64,000 nt of DNA from Neorhizobium sp. SOG26. GTDB taxonomy: Bacteria; Pseudomonadota; Alphaproteobacteria; Rhizobiales; Rhizobiaceae. This document shows positions 8,095 through 17,736 of this stretch, piece by piece. Both the position numbers and the translations under genes were made by a program. The stretch's first letter is position 1. Every line of letters begins with the position of its first letter. Location: contig NZ_CP025512.1 in assembly GCF_003491345.1 (NCBI RefSeq), forward strand, positions 1,178,001 to 1,242,000. Reading direction: 5' to 3'. The notes below the pieces were generated by a model that was given only the letters and a program-made list of their open reading frames with translations, was not told where the DNA came from and did no database searches.

Positions 8095-10974
8095 ATGGCC
8101 GATAACAACCTAGCGCGTAGCCGGAATGATCTGCCGGACTTCTTCGCCGATGACGACCCGCTGGCAGAACTCGCCCGTATCGTAGGTTACGACGACCTGC
8201 CTGCGTCCGCGCGTCCTGCTGCGGCCCAGCCGGTACAGGGTCGGCGCGAGCCCGCGTTCAACCTGGAAGACGAGCTGCTCCAGGAATTCGAGCGCTACGA
8301 TTCGCCTCGCCTTGATCCGGCCAACGATATCTCGATCGATGACGTCCCGCGGCGGGTGATTGGCTCGGCGCCGGCGCTTGAGCCCTCGGTTGATTATGAT
8401 GAACCCGCACCGATGCTTCGCCAGGCTCCGATCGAGCCGGTCTTCACCGAAGATCAGCCGACTCCGGAAGCTCCCATGCAGGCGCAATTGGCAAGCCCTG
8501 CGCCGCAGAATGTCGAGCCAGCCTTCGACCCGTCCTTCCTCGAGGCAACCCAATCGACCGATTTCGTCATCGATGAGCTTGATCTTGCCGCAGAACTCGA
8601 AGCTGCGATCGGCGTAGAGCCGCTCGAAGCGTTCGAAGCCCCGGCTGACGAGGAGCCGGTGCCGGCGCCAGTAGTGCCGAAGTCCAAGGCATATGAGCCT
8701 GGCTTCCGCATGCCGCTCGCCAACTTCAATATTGCGCACTCCAATCCTGTGTCGCAGGCACCGGCGATGGAAGCCGCGCCCCAACAGCCCGTTCACGTTG
8801 CTCCAGAAGTGGCTCCTGAGCCTGCGCTTCCTGCTGCGCAGGCTGCCGAGGCGACGTTTGTTGAACCGGAAGCGCCGCAGCCTCTGCCGGTCGCTAAAGC
8901 GGTCGTTGATCAGCGTGAAGAGCCTGTCTTCGAGGCGGCGCCGTCGGTGGCCCCGATTGAGCCGCCGGTTTTCAACTGGGATGAGTTTGCTCTTCGCGCT
9001 GACGATCTCGCCGTGACGCAGCCCGAACCGGTAGCGTCTCCTTCGGTCGAGCAAGCTGAGGCGCTAGACGTCGCGGAGCCTCCGGTCGATCCGGTTTCGA
9101 TGGAGGCTGCTCTTGATATCGAGGATCCGTTCAAGGACGACGATTTCGAGATCTCGCTGAGTGATCTGGAACTGGATCTCGATCTGGCGGACCTGGCGGT
9201 TGAGGACGAGTTCACGCCCGCGCCTGTGGAAGTTGCAGCACCCGAGCCGAAGGTTCAGCCGGCGCCGGTATTCCATGCTGCGCCGCCAGTACAGCCCGCA
9301 CCGCAGCCGCAGCCCGTTCTGCAGGCGGCAGCCCCGGTTGCGCCGCAGCCGGTAATGGCGCCTGCAGTTGAAGAGATCGCGGAACTCCCATTCGATCCTG
9401 CCGAGATTGCAGAGGCCGAGGAACAGGTCGAGGCGATTGCCGAGCTCGACGTTCCGGCCTTGCCGGTCGAGGAGCCGGAGCAGCCGCCGATCTATCGCCC
9501 GGACTACGATATCGATATCGATGCCGAACTGGCCTCCATGATGATGGAGCCGGAGAAGCCGGAGCCTACGCCTGTTGCAAGGCCGGAACCGCTTCCGCAG
9601 CCGACCGTTTCTTTCGCGTCCTACGATCAGCCGGCAGCCGCAAAGTCGCAGCCGCCGCAGTATTCCGATCTCGACGATTTCGAGCGTGCTCTCGAAGAAG
9701 ATTTCCGCCGCAGCCTGGCTGCGCCGCTGGCGCCGATCGATCCGAACGAAGCGGGCTCGGGTGGCACGGATTATCTCGCGACTTTCGAAAACGCCCGTCG
9801 CTCCGTTCGCAACTGGACCCTGCCGCTGGTGATTGCCGGCGTCGTCGTGGCCGGTGGCCTCGGTGCCTACGCCTGGATTGGCAGCAGCATGCCGGGCGCT
9901 TCGTCGAACGGCGAACCGATCATCATCGCTGCCGATACCGATCCGGTGAAGGTTGCGCCTGAAAATCCGGGTGGCAAGACGGTGCCCAACCAGGACAAGG
10001 CGGTTTACGACCGCGTGGCCGGCGTTGCCCCGCAGGAGCCGCAACAGCCGACGCTGATTTCCTCCAGCGAGGAGCCGGTTGATGTGGTTCAGCGGACCCT
10101 GATGCCAGATACGCTTCCTCTGGAAGGCGAAAACGACATTGAGCCGACGGAGATCGCCGGGGCCGATGATCTGCGCCTGCTTCCAGACCAGGAGCAGCAA
10201 GCGGCCCTGCCGGCTGAACAGCAGCCGGTCGCCGTTATGCCTCGTCGGGTGAAGACGATGATCGTGCGTCCGGACGGCAAGCTGGTGGAGCAGGAAGTTC
10301 CAGCTCCGGTTACGGCAGCGCAGGACATGGCCAAGGTTCCCGCAGCCGGCACGCGGTCGGGTGAGCCGGCGACGCAGGTTGCCGCGGCACCGAATGCGCT
10401 CCCGCAGGCACCAGCCGCATCGGCGGACACCGCGGGTCTGGTTCCGGTCTCGGCACCCGTTTCCGGCAATCTGCCTGAAGCGGCACCTGCTGCACCGCAG
10501 GCCGATCTTGCTTCGGTGGAAGCTGCAGCCCAGGCGGCAGAACCTGCGGTCGAGGCTCCGGCCGAGCCGGCAGTGAATATTGTACGCGCACCCATCCCAG
10601 CAACGCGTCCGGCCGAACAGCCGGTCAATGTTGTGGCAGCCGTGACGGAACAAGGAACGGTGCGTGCGCCGACGCAGGCACCGGCTGCATCGCAGGCGGC
10701 AGCACCGACGCAGGTCGCGTCGCTTGGCGAGGGCGGTTACGTTATCCAGATTGCGTCGCTGCCGACACAGGCCGATGCCCAGAAGTCCTACCAGAGCCTG
10801 TCGGCGAAGTTCGGCAACGTGATTGGCGGCCGTGGCGTCGACATCAAGGCGGCGGAGATTGCCGGCAAGGGTACCTTCTACCGCGTCCGCATCCCGGCCG
10901 GCAGCAAGGCAGAGGCCGTCGCCCTCTGCGAAAAATATCGCGCTGCCGGGGGTAGCTGCCTCGTCGCACGCTGA
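8095..10974 (+). CDS. Large SPOR-domain membrane protein, probably cell-division associated
   Basis: A 959-residue protein with three parts. Residues 1 to about 570 are an acidic, Pro/Ala/Glu/Val-rich, probably disordered cytoplasmic region, with repeated PxP/EPE and LDLDLADLAVED-like acidic patches. About 573-596 is one membrane helix (WTLPLVIAGVVVAGGLGAYA). A second low-complexity Ala/Pro linker follows in the periplasm, and residues 880-959 form a SPOR domain (GGYVIQIASLPTQADAQKSY ... FYRVRIPAGS). SPOR domains bind denuded glycan strands at the septum, so a role in division or septal wall remodelling is likely. The start at 8095 (MADNNLARSRNDLPDFF) follows GACGGGG; a GTG at 8083 is an alternative. 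nagZ follows after a terminator. No enzyme domain is visible. Confidence 0.85.
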   Translation: MADNNLARSRNDLPDFFADDDPLAELARIVGYDDLPASARPAAAQPVQGRREPAFNLEDELLQEFERYDSPRLDPANDISIDDVPRRVIGSAPALEPSVDYDEPAPMLRQAPIEPVFTEDQPTPEAPMQAQLASPAPQNVEPAFDPSFLEATQSTDFVIDELDLAAELEAAIGVEPLEAFEAPADEEPVPAPVVPKSKAYEPGFRMPLANFNIAHSNPVSQAPAMEAAPQQPVHVAPEVAPEPALPAAQAAEATFVEPEAPQPLPVAKAVVDQREEPVFEAAPSVAPIEPPVFNWDEFALRADDLAVTQPEPVASPSVEQAEALDVAEPPVDPVSMEAALDIEDPFKDDDFEISLSDLELDLDLADLAVEDEFTPAPVEVAAPEPKVQPAPVFHAAPPVQPAPQPQPVLQAAAPVAPQPVMAPAVEEIAELPFDPAEIAEAEEQVEAIAELDVPALPVEEPEQPPIYRPDYDIDIDAELASMMMEPEKPEPTPVARPEPLPQPTVSFASYDQPAAAKSQPPQYSDLDDFERALEEDFRRSLAAPLAPIDPNEAGSGGTDYLATFENARRSVRNWTLPLVIAGVVVAGGLGAYAWIGSSMPGASSNGEPIIIAADTDPVKVAPENPGGKTVPNQDKAVYDRVAGVAPQEPQQPTLISSSEEPVDVVQRTLMPDTLPLEGENDIEPTEIAGADDLRLLPDQEQQAALPAEQQPVAVMPRRVKTMIVRPDGKLVEQEVPAPVTAAQDMAKVPAAGTRSGEPATQVAAAPNALPQAPAASADTAGLVPVSAPVSGNLPEAAPAAPQADLASVEAAAQAAEPAVEAPAEPAVNIVRAPIPATRPAEQPVNVVAAVTEQGTVRAPTQAPAASQAAAPTQVASLGEGGYVIQIASLPTQADAQKSYQSLSAKFGNVIGGRGVDIKAAEIAGKGTFYRVRIPAGSKAEAVALCEKYRAAGGSCLVAR

Positions 10975-10994
10975 TCGCGTGCTGGAGAAAACGA

Positions 10995-11022
10995 AACGGG
11001 GTGCCCAGGCGCCCCGTTTTTT
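10995..11022 (+). terminator. Terminator after the SPOR-domain gene
   Basis: AACGGGG (10995-11001) pairs with CCCCGTT (11012-11018), followed by a run of six T. nagZ begins only 29 bases further on, so it is read by read-through or by a promoter inside this short gap. Confidence 0.85.
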
Positions 11023-11050
11023 GTTGCCGCAGATGTTCTAGGATTTTCCC

Positions 11051-12067
11051 ATGACCGAATCAAAAGCCATGATCCTTGGTGCGAGCGGCGCTGCTCTCAC
11101 CGCTGACGAAATCTCCCTTTACCGCGACGAACGCCCATGGGGCTTTATCCTCTTCGCGCGCAACTGCGTGGAGTCGCAGCAGATCCGCGATCTTGTCGCG
11201 GCGATGCGCGATGCCGTCGGCCGGCCGAACGCGCCGGTTCTGATCGACCAGGAAGGCGGGCGCGTGCAGCGGATCCGCCCGCCGATGATCGAGCGGTACC
11301 CGTCCGCGGCTGGGCTGGGCGAGCTCTACAGGCAGGACCGGGAGCAGGGCCTGCGGGCAACATGGCTGATGTCGCGCCTGCACGCCTTCGACCTGATGAA
11401 GCTCGGGGTCAACGTTGATTGCCTGCCGGTACTGGACGTGCCGGTGGAAGGCGCTAGCAACGTCATCGGTGATCGCGCCTATGCCTTTGACCCGGCAGTA
11501 GTTGCCGAAATGGGCAAGGCCGCAGCGGAAGGCCTAAAGGCTGGCGGCATGCTTCCGGTGATGAAGCACATGCCGGGCCACGGCCGCGGCATGGCCGACA
11601 GCCATCATGAGCTTCCCGTCGTTACCGCCTCACGCGCCGAGCTGGAAGCGCATGACTTCATCCCCTTCGTGGCGATGAAGAACGAGTTGATGGCGATGAG
11701 CGCCCATATCGTCTTCACCGCGATTGACGAGAATGAACCAGCGACCATCTCGCGCAAGGTGATCGAGGAAATCATTCGCGGCCATATCGGCTTCGATGGG
11801 TTGTTGATGTCCGACGACACATCGATGAACGCACTGAAGGGCACGATCGGCGAGCGTGCCGCACGAATCATGGGGGGCGGTTGCGATATTGTCTTGCATT
11901 GCAACGGCGTGATGGAGGAAATGAAGGCGGTGGTGAAGGAGACGATCCCGCTGGCTGGCGACGCATTGCGACGCGCAAGAGCCGTGGAAGCTGCCTTCAC
12001 CGAAGGTGACGGGGCCGACGAAGCAGCGATCCGGGCGGAGTTCCACGGCTTGCTGGGGGCCGCGTGA
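11051..12067 (+). CDS. nagZ: Beta-N-acetylhexosaminidase (cell-wall recycling)
   Basis: A 338-residue glycoside hydrolase family 3 enzyme that removes GlcNAc from muropeptides in the cytoplasm during peptidoglycan recycling, thereby producing the signal for AmpC-type beta-lactamase induction. Visible motifs are GFILFARN, LIDQEGGRVQRI, the catalytic loop KHMPGHGRGMADSHHELP at about residue 172 (His acting with Asp as acid/base) and SDDTSMNAL near residue 253 with the nucleophile Asp. Length is normal. It is followed by scpA and scpB, the usual alphaproteobacterial order. Confidence 0.94.
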   Translation: MTESKAMILGASGAALTADEISLYRDERPWGFILFARNCVESQQIRDLVAAMRDAVGRPNAPVLIDQEGGRVQRIRPPMIERYPSAAGLGELYRQDREQGLRATWLMSRLHAFDLMKLGVNVDCLPVLDVPVEGASNVIGDRAYAFDPAVVAEMGKAAAEGLKAGGMLPVMKHMPGHGRGMADSHHELPVVTASRAELEAHDFIPFVAMKNELMAMSAHIVFTAIDENEPATISRKVIEEIIRGHIGFDGLLMSDDTSMNALKGTIGERAARIMGGGCDIVLHCNGVMEEMKAVVKETIPLAGDALRRARAVEAAFTEGDGADEAAIRAEFHGLLGAA

Positions 12068-12092
12068 CGGACGCGTAACTGAAGGTTTGGGA

Positions 12093-12941
12093 ATGGCCAC
12101 GACGACATCGCAGGACGCCATCCCGATGGACAAGCTCTGGCAGGGAACTGCCGAGCGCGCGACCGGCGAGGCTGGTTTGGTGATCGATGTCGGCGGCTTT
12201 GAAGGGCCGCTCGATCTCCTGCTGCATCTTGCGCGAAACCAGAAGGTCGATCTCGCCCGCATCTCGGTTCTGGCGCTCGCCGAACAATATCTGCAGTTCA
12301 TCGAGAGCGCCCGGCGCGTGCGCATCGAACTGGCTGCCGACTATCTCGTCATGGCCGCGTGGCTGGCTTACCTGAAGTCGAAGCTGCTCATTCCGCAGCA
12401 GGCGAAGGGCGATGACGGGCCGAGCGGCGAAGAATTGGCCGCAACGCTTGCCTTCCGCCTGAAGCGCCTCGAAGCGATGCGTGACGCGGCGACCAATCTC
12501 GTCAACCGCAACCGTCTTGGCCGCGATATCTTCGCCCGCGGTGCGCCGGAGCACATCCCGCATCGGGTGCAGTCGGCGTTTGAAGCCTCGCTTTACGACC
12601 TGCTGTCGGCTTATGCCAACCTGCGCCAGCGCGGTGCGGTGACCCAGGTCACGATCGAGCGCCGCAAGGTGTGGTCGCTCGTTGACGCCCGCGAACTGCT
12701 CACCCGCATGCTGGGCGAAATTGGCGATTGGACGACTCTGCAGCACTATCTCCTGCCATACCTGCCGCCGGAAGACCGCGTGACCGCAACGGCGAGCGCC
12801 TTTGCGGCAGCGCTGGAACTGGTACGCGAGGGCAAGTTGGAGATCCGCCAGGACGGCGCCTTCCAGCCGATCTACCTGCGAAAGGGTGATCGGCCAAAGG
12901 TTGTCCAGGCGGTGCCTGCAGGTGAGGGAGGCGAGGCATGA
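12093..12941 (+). CDS. scpA: Segregation and condensation protein A
   Basis: The 282-residue kleisin subunit that bridges the heads of the Smc ATPase and recruits ScpB, compacting and separating chromosomes. The family signature FEGPLDLLLHLARNQKVDL lies near residue 30, followed by ISVLALAEQYLQFIE and AADYLVMAAWLAYLKSKLL; the C-terminal winged helix closes the protein. I start at the ATG at 12093, which follows a GGTTTGGGA stretch; an open frame extends further upstream inside nagZ but lacks family similarity. The stop overlaps the scpB start (ATGA), implying translational coupling. Confidence 0.93.
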   Translation: MATTTSQDAIPMDKLWQGTAERATGEAGLVIDVGGFEGPLDLLLHLARNQKVDLARISVLALAEQYLQFIESARRVRIELAADYLVMAAWLAYLKSKLLIPQQAKGDDGPSGEELAATLAFRLKRLEAMRDAATNLVNRNRLGRDIFARGAPEHIPHRVQSAFEASLYDLLSAYANLRQRGAVTQVTIERRKVWSLVDARELLTRMLGEIGDWTTLQHYLLPYLPPEDRVTATASAFAAALELVREGKLEIRQDGAFQPIYLRKGDRPKVVQAVPAGEGGEA

Positions 12942-13648
12942 GCGCTGAAGACATGGATATCGCTGCCGAGCCGGGTGAAGACGAAGCTCTTTCCTTCAGC
13001 GCCGAAGAAGCCGAACGTATCGCCGAAGCGCTGGTGTTCGCCTCCGCCGAGCCCGTGCCCGAATCATTTCTGGCTGAACGGTTGCCGCGTGGTGCGGATG
13101 TACGCGCCATCATGGAGCGGCTGATGGCGGTCTACGCCAAGCGCGGTGTCAACCTCATCCGCACAGGCGACCGCTGGGCCTTCCGGACTGCCGCCGATCT
13201 TTCCTTCGTGATCCGTCGGGACGACAACGAGGCGCGCAAGCTCTCGCGGGCGGCGCTGGAGGTGCTGGCCATCATTGCATATCACCAGCCGGTGACGCGC
13301 GCCGAGATCGAGGATATTCGCGGCGTGCAGACGTCCCGCGGGACACTCGACGTCTTGATGGAGGCGGGCTGGGTACGTTTCCGCGGCCGTCGCCGCACGC
13401 CGGGCCGCCCGGTGACGCTTGGAACCACGCCGGAATTCCTGGATCACTTCGGGCTCGAGGAGTTGCGTGACCTGCCGGGTCTCGAAGAATTGAAGGGCGC
13501 GGGATTGTTGTCCGGTCGCATTCCGCCGGGCTTCGCCGTGCCTGCACCGATGGACTCCGACGAGATCTCCGAGGATGAAGATCCGATTACCCAGCTTGAT
13601 CTCGAGGAACTTGGGTTGCTCGCGCCGCGCGGAGATGCCGAGGATTGA
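12938..13648 (+). CDS. scpB: Segregation and condensation protein B
   Basis: A 236-residue double winged-helix protein that dimerises and binds ScpA in the Smc-ScpAB condensin. Recognisable stretches are AEALVFASAEPV at the N-terminus, LSRAALEVLAIIAYHQPVTR and EIEDIRGVQTSRGTLDVLME in the middle, and GRPVTLGTTPEFLDHFGL. The acidic C-terminal tail is typical of rhizobial ScpB. It overlaps scpA by 4 bases. The gap of 185 bases to tatA holds no gene. Confidence 0.94.
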   Translation: MSAEDMDIAAEPGEDEALSFSAEEAERIAEALVFASAEPVPESFLAERLPRGADVRAIMERLMAVYAKRGVNLIRTGDRWAFRTAADLSFVIRRDDNEARKLSRAALEVLAIIAYHQPVTRAEIEDIRGVQTSRGTLDVLMEAGWVRFRGRRRTPGRPVTLGTTPEFLDHFGLEELRDLPGLEELKGAGLLSGRIPPGFAVPAPMDSDEISEDEDPITQLDLEELGLLAPRGDAED

Positions 13649-13833
13649 AGGCTTTCTCGCCCTCCAATTCGATATGGAAAAGCGTTTGCCAAGTAACATT
13701 TCCACACGTCGTGCTCTTGCTCCTTCGTCTTTCGACGAATAGCGGTGACAGTTACGAAGTGGGACATTTTGGTGTTTGAAAAAGCTGGATAAACCGCTTA
13801 CATCGATAAAACGGTTCTTAGGGAGTTGAGTTT

Positions 13834-14055
13834 ATGGGTTCTTTCAGTGTGTGGCATTGGCTGATCGTTCTGGTCATCGTGCTCGTTCTTTTCGGACGTG
13901 GCAAGATTCCGGAACTGATGGGCGATTTTGCCAAGGGCATCAAGAGCTTCAAGAAGGGCATGTCTGACGACGACGCTCCGGAAGCCAACGGCTCGACCAC
14001 TGCCAAGACGGTCGATCACAAGGCGGACGAGGTCAAGGAAACCAGCCGGTCGTAA
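13834..14055 (+). CDS. tatA: Twin-arginine translocase subunit TatA
   Basis: A 73-residue protein with one N-terminal membrane helix ([15 protein letters not shown]), the hinge [10 protein letters not shown], an amphipathic helix ([14 protein letters not shown]) and a charged tail. TatA oligomers form the channel through which folded proteins cross the inner membrane. The GGGAG at 13821-13825 serves as ribosome site. It heads the tatABC operon; the 185 bases upstream, rather AT-rich just before the gene, probably carry the promoter. Confidence 0.95.
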   Translation: MGSFSVWHWLIVLVIVLVLFGRGKIPELMGDFAKGIKSFKKGMSDDDAPEANGSTTAKTVDHKADEVKETSRS

Positions 14056-14088
14056 GACTTGCGCTGCAGGTTCCGGGAGCCTTTCTGA

Positions 14089-14802
14089 ATGCTTGATATC
14101 GGTTGGAGCGAACTGCTCGTCATCGCGATCATACTGATCGTGGTGGTGGGTCCGAAGGACTTGCCGCCTATGCTGCGGGCATTCGGCAAGATGACCGCGA
14201 ACCTGCGCAAGATGGCGGGTGAATTTCGAACCCAGTTCGATGAGGCCTTGCGGGAGGCGGACCTCGACGACGTGAAGTCGACGCTGACCGATGTCCAGAA
14301 GCTGAACCCGACAAACGCGCTGCGGGATGCCATCAACCCGCTGCGCCAGATGGGGCAGGAGATCAAGTCCGACCTCCAGCGCGCGACCCAGCTACCGAGC
14401 CAGATCACGGCTGAACCGGCCAAGACGGCAGATGCCATCGAGTCGGGTGGAAATGTTCCTGCTGCAGCTGACGAGACCCCGATCGTCGCCAACGACACTC
14501 AGTTCGCCGCAACGGATACGGCGGCGCAGACGTCACCTGCTTCGACGGCGCCTGTCGTAAGCGCTGCTCCTGCTGAAGTGGCAGGCGAGGCGGCCGCGAA
14601 GCCAGTTCGCAAGACTTCTGCACGGGCCAAACCGCAAGCCGATGCTGCCGATACGGCATCTGCGGACGCCAAGCCGGTGCGACGCCGGGTTGCCAAGCCG
14701 GCTGCAAAGCCGGCCGCGATCGCTGCCGATGGTGAGCCCGTCAAGGCGGCTAGCCGCAAACGTACCGTGAAGAAGGCCGACACGCCGAAGGATGACGCAT
14801 GA
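14089..14802 (+). CDS. tatB: Twin-arginine translocase subunit TatB
   Basis: A 237-residue protein: N-terminal helix MLDIGWSELLVIAIILIVVV, then GPKDLPPMLRAFGKM, the family hinge, and an amphipathic helix. TatB and TatC form the receptor for twin-arginine signal peptides. The second half (about residue 105 onward) is an Ala/Lys/Pro/Thr-rich tail far longer than in E. coli TatB, with repeated KPVRRR-, KPAAKPA- and ASRKRT-like basic stretches. Its stop overlaps the tatC start (ATGA). Confidence 0.94.
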   Translation: MLDIGWSELLVIAIILIVVVGPKDLPPMLRAFGKMTANLRKMAGEFRTQFDEALREADLDDVKSTLTDVQKLNPTNALRDAINPLRQMGQEIKSDLQRATQLPSQITAEPAKTADAIESGGNVPAAADETPIVANDTQFAATDTAAQTSPASTAPVVSAAPAEVAGEAAAKPVRKTSARAKPQADAADTASADAKPVRRRVAKPAAKPAAIAADGEPVKAASRKRTVKKADTPKDDA

Positions 14803-15623
14803 GCGGTGATTATGAAGATAAGCCGCAGCCGCTTATGGAGCATCTCCTTGAGCTGCGTACCCGGCTGATCTGGTCGATCGGCGCCTTCTTCGTGGCGTTT
14901 GTCGTCTGCTTCTTCTTTGCAAAGCAGCTCTTCAACCTGCTCGTCGTGCCCTACAAGTGGGCGGTCGTCTGGGCAGGCCTGGACGTCACGAAGTCGGAGC
15001 TGATCTACACCGCGCCGCAGGAATTCTTCTTCACGCAGGTGAAGGTCGCGATGTTCGGCGCGCTGGTCATCGCATTCCCGGTGATCGCCTCGCAGCTCTA
15101 CAAGTTCGTCGCTCCCGGCCTCTACAAGAACGAACGTGCGGCCTTCCTGCCGTTCCTGATTGCGTCGCCGATCCTGTTCCTGCTTGGCGGGGCGCTCGTC
15201 TACTTCTTCTTCACGCCAATGGTGATGTGGTTCTTCCTCGCCATGCAGCAGGCGCCTTCCGAAGGCGAAGTCGGCATCTCGCTCCTGCCGCGCGTGTCGG
15301 AATACCTGAGCCTCATCATGACGCTGGTCCTGTCCTTCGGGCTGGTTTTCCAGTTGCCGGTGGTCACGACGCTGCTTGCTCGCGTCGGGATTCTCAGCAG
15401 CGACTGGCTGAAGCAGAAGCGCAAGTTCGCGATCGTGATTGCCTTCGTGGTCGCCGCCGTGCTGACGCCGCCGGATCCGATGTCCCAGATCGGCCTTGCA
15501 CTGCCGACCATCCTTCTCTACGAGATTTCCATCTACGCCGCACGACTCGTCGAGCGCAAACGTGCTGAAGATGCTCTCCAGGAGGAGCAAGCGTCGGATG
15601 TTGCGGAGACGGAGAAGGCTTAA
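14799..15623 (+). CDS. tatC: Twin-arginine translocase subunit TatC
   Basis: A 274-residue polytopic inner-membrane protein with six predicted helices. The signature MEHLLELRTRLI at the N-terminus is the surface that reads the twin-arginine motif; the conserved APQEFFFTQVKVAMF and the acidic residue in the first periplasmic/cytoplasmic loops are present, as is LPVVTTLLARVGI. It overlaps tatB by 4 bases and is followed after 51 bases by serS. Confidence 0.95.
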   Translation: MSGDYEDKPQPLMEHLLELRTRLIWSIGAFFVAFVVCFFFAKQLFNLLVVPYKWAVVWAGLDVTKSELIYTAPQEFFFTQVKVAMFGALVIAFPVIASQLYKFVAPGLYKNERAAFLPFLIASPILFLLGGALVYFFFTPMVMWFFLAMQQAPSEGEVGISLLPRVSEYLSLIMTLVLSFGLVFQLPVVTTLLARVGILSSDWLKQKRKFAIVIAFVVAAVLTPPDPMSQIGLALPTILLYEISIYAARLVERKRAEDALQEEQASDVAETEKA

Positions 15624-15674
15624 ATCTTCGTCGTTGAGGCGGGCATGCGGTAACTGGCTTAGAGGCAAGAACCG

Positions 15675-16958
15675 ATGCTCGATATCAAGTGGATCCGTGA
15701 AAACGAAGGTGCTCTGGACGCCGCGCTCAAGAAGCGTGGTGCAGAGCCAATGGCAGCGAGCCTGATCGCATTGGACGACACGCGCCGCGCGGTCATCCAG
15801 AAGCTCCAGGACATGCAGTCGCGCCGCAATGCGGCCTCCAAGGAAATCGGCATTGCGCTCAGCCAGCGGAACTCGGAACTTGCCGAGAAGCTGAAGGCGG
15901 AAGTTGCGACGATCAAGGAAACGATGCCTGCCGCAGAGCAGGAGGAGCGCGACGCCGTCGCAGCGCTGGAAGACGCTCTCTCACGGATCCCGAACATCCC
16001 GTTCGATGATGTGCCGGTTGGCAAGGACGAGCACGACAACGTCGTGACCCGCGTCGTGGGCGAGAAGCCGACGTGGACCCATGCTGCCAAGGAACACTAC
16101 GAGATCGGTGAAGCGCTCGGCTATATGGATTTCGAGCGGGCGACAAAGCTTTCCGGTTCGCGCTTCACGGTGCTGACCGGCCAGCTTGCCCGGTTGGAGC
16201 GGGCGCTTGGCCAGTTCATGATCGATATGCACACCACCGAGCACGGCTACACGGAAGTGTCGTCGCCGCTGATGGTGAAGGGCACGGCCATGTACGGCAC
16301 GGGCCAGCTTCCGAAGTTCGAGGAAGACCTCTTCAAGACCACGGACGGTCGTTACCTTATCCCGACCGCCGAAGTGACGCTCACCAATCTGGTCGCCGAA
16401 GACGTGCTGGAGCAGGAAAAGCTGCCGCTTCGCTTCACGGCGCTGACGCCGTCGTTCCGCTCCGAGGCAGGTTCGGCCGGCCGCGACACGCGCGGCATGC
16501 TGCGCCAGCACCAGTTCTGGAAATGCGAGCTCGTTTCGATCACCGACGCTGAATCCTCGGTTGCCGAGCATGAGCGCATGACGGAGTGCGCCGAGAACGT
16601 GTTGAAGCGCCTCGGCCTGCATTTCCGCACCATGACGCTTTGCACCGGCGACATGGGCTTTGGTGCCCGCAAGACCTATGACATCGAGGTCTGGCTGCCG
16701 GGGCAGGATACCTATCGCGAGATCTCGTCCTGCTCGGTCTGCGGTGACTTCCAGGGTCGTCGCATGAACGCGCGTTACCGCGTAAAGGACGACAAGAACC
16801 TCAAGTTCGTCCACACGCTGAATGGCTCGGGTGTCGCCGTCGGCCGCTGCCTCATCGCAGTCATGGAGAACTACCTCAACGAAGATGGTTCGATCACTGT
16901 CCCGGACGCTCTCCTGCCTTATATGGGTGGTCTGACGAAGATGGAACGGGCTGCTTGA
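15675..16958 (+). CDS. serS: Seryl-tRNA synthetase
   Basis: A 427-residue class II synthetase. The N-terminal coiled-coil arm that grips the long variable arm of tRNA-Ser spans about residues 30-100. Motif 2 is [20 protein letters not shown], and motif 3 is [17 protein letters not shown]. The start [12 protein letters not shown] matches the family. The stop overlaps surE by 4 bases (ATGA), a coupling also seen in other alphaproteobacteria. Confidence 0.95.
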   Translation: MLDIKWIRENEGALDAALKKRGAEPMAASLIALDDTRRAVIQKLQDMQSRRNAASKEIGIALSQRNSELAEKLKAEVATIKETMPAAEQEERDAVAALEDALSRIPNIPFDDVPVGKDEHDNVVTRVVGEKPTWTHAAKEHYEIGEALGYMDFERATKLSGSRFTVLTGQLARLERALGQFMIDMHTTEHGYTEVSSPLMVKGTAMYGTGQLPKFEEDLFKTTDGRYLIPTAEVTLTNLVAEDVLEQEKLPLRFTALTPSFRSEAGSAGRDTRGMLRQHQFWKCELVSITDAESSVAEHERMTECAENVLKRLGLHFRTMTLCTGDMGFGARKTYDIEVWLPGQDTYREISSCSVCGDFQGRRMNARYRVKDDKNLKFVHTLNGSGVAVGRCLIAVMENYLNEDGSITVPDALLPYMGGLTKMERAA

Positions 16959-17728
16959 TGCGGATATTGCTGACCAATGATGACGGCATCCACGCCGAAG
17001 GGCTGGCGGTGCTCGAGCGAATTGCTCGAAAACTGTCGGACGATGTGTGGATCGTAGCGCCGGAAACGGACCAGAGCGGGCTTGCCCATTCGCTGACCCT
17101 TTCGGAGCCGCTGCGGCTCCGAAAGGTCGGTGACAAGCATTTCGCGCTGCGCGGTACGCCGACGGATTGCGTCATCATGGGTGTCCGCGAAGTCCTGCCG
17201 GAAAAGCCGGATCTTGTGCTCTCGGGTGTGAACGACGGCGCCAACATGGCCGATGACGTGACCTATTCCGGCACGATCGCCGGGGCGATTGAAGGAACGC
17301 TGCAGGGTGTTCGCTCCATTGCGCTGAGCCAGGCGGTGCGTCGCGAGAACGGCCGTTTCGTGCCGTGGGACGTCGTGGAATCCTACGCGCCGAACCTGAT
17401 CCGCAAGCTGCTGAATGTTGATCTGCCGGACGAGACCTTCCTCAACGTCAACTTCCCCAATTGCGAACCATCCGAGGTTCAGGGCGTCGAGGTCACGACG
17501 CAGGGCAAGCTGGACTTCGGCCTGACGATCGATGCACGGGAAGACGGTCGCGGCAAGCCCTACTACTGGCTGCGCTTTGGCGAGCGGAACGGCCGCTTCC
17601 GGGCCGGCACGGACATCCAGACGCTGAAGGACAACAAGATCTCGGTAACACCGCTGAAGCTGGACCTGACCGATTATTCGGTTCAGGATCGCGTTGCCGA
17701 GGCACTGGGATTCGGAGCAGCCGATTGA
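16955..17728 (+). CDS. surE: 5'/3'-nucleotidase SurE
   Basis: A 257-residue metal-dependent phosphatase acting on nucleoside monophosphates, linked to survival in stationary phase. Motifs: [20 protein letters not shown] (metal-binding Asp pair), [15 protein letters not shown], and [19 protein letters not shown]. The length is normal. It begins inside the end of serS and is followed after 8 bases by pcm, the pair being conserved from enterobacteria to rhizobia. Confidence 0.95.
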   Translation: MMRILLTNDDGIHAEGLAVLERIARKLSDDVWIVAPETDQSGLAHSLTLSEPLRLRKVGDKHFALRGTPTDCVIMGVREVLPEKPDLVLSGVNDGANMADDVTYSGTIAGAIEGTLQGVRSIALSQAVRRENGRFVPWDVVESYAPNLIRKLLNVDLPDETFLNVNFPNCEPSEVQGVEVTTQGKLDFGLTIDAREDGRGKPYYWLRFGERNGRFRAGTDIQTLKDNKISVTPLKLDLTDYSVQDRVAEALGFGAAD

Positions 17729-17736
17729 AATCGGGC

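Noticed and set aside
8110-10653. Long minus-strand open frames opposite the SPOR-domain gene
   Set aside because: They are Arg/Gly/Cys-rich and arise from the codon bias of the Pro/Ala/Glu-rich gene on the other strand; no ribosome sites or family features.
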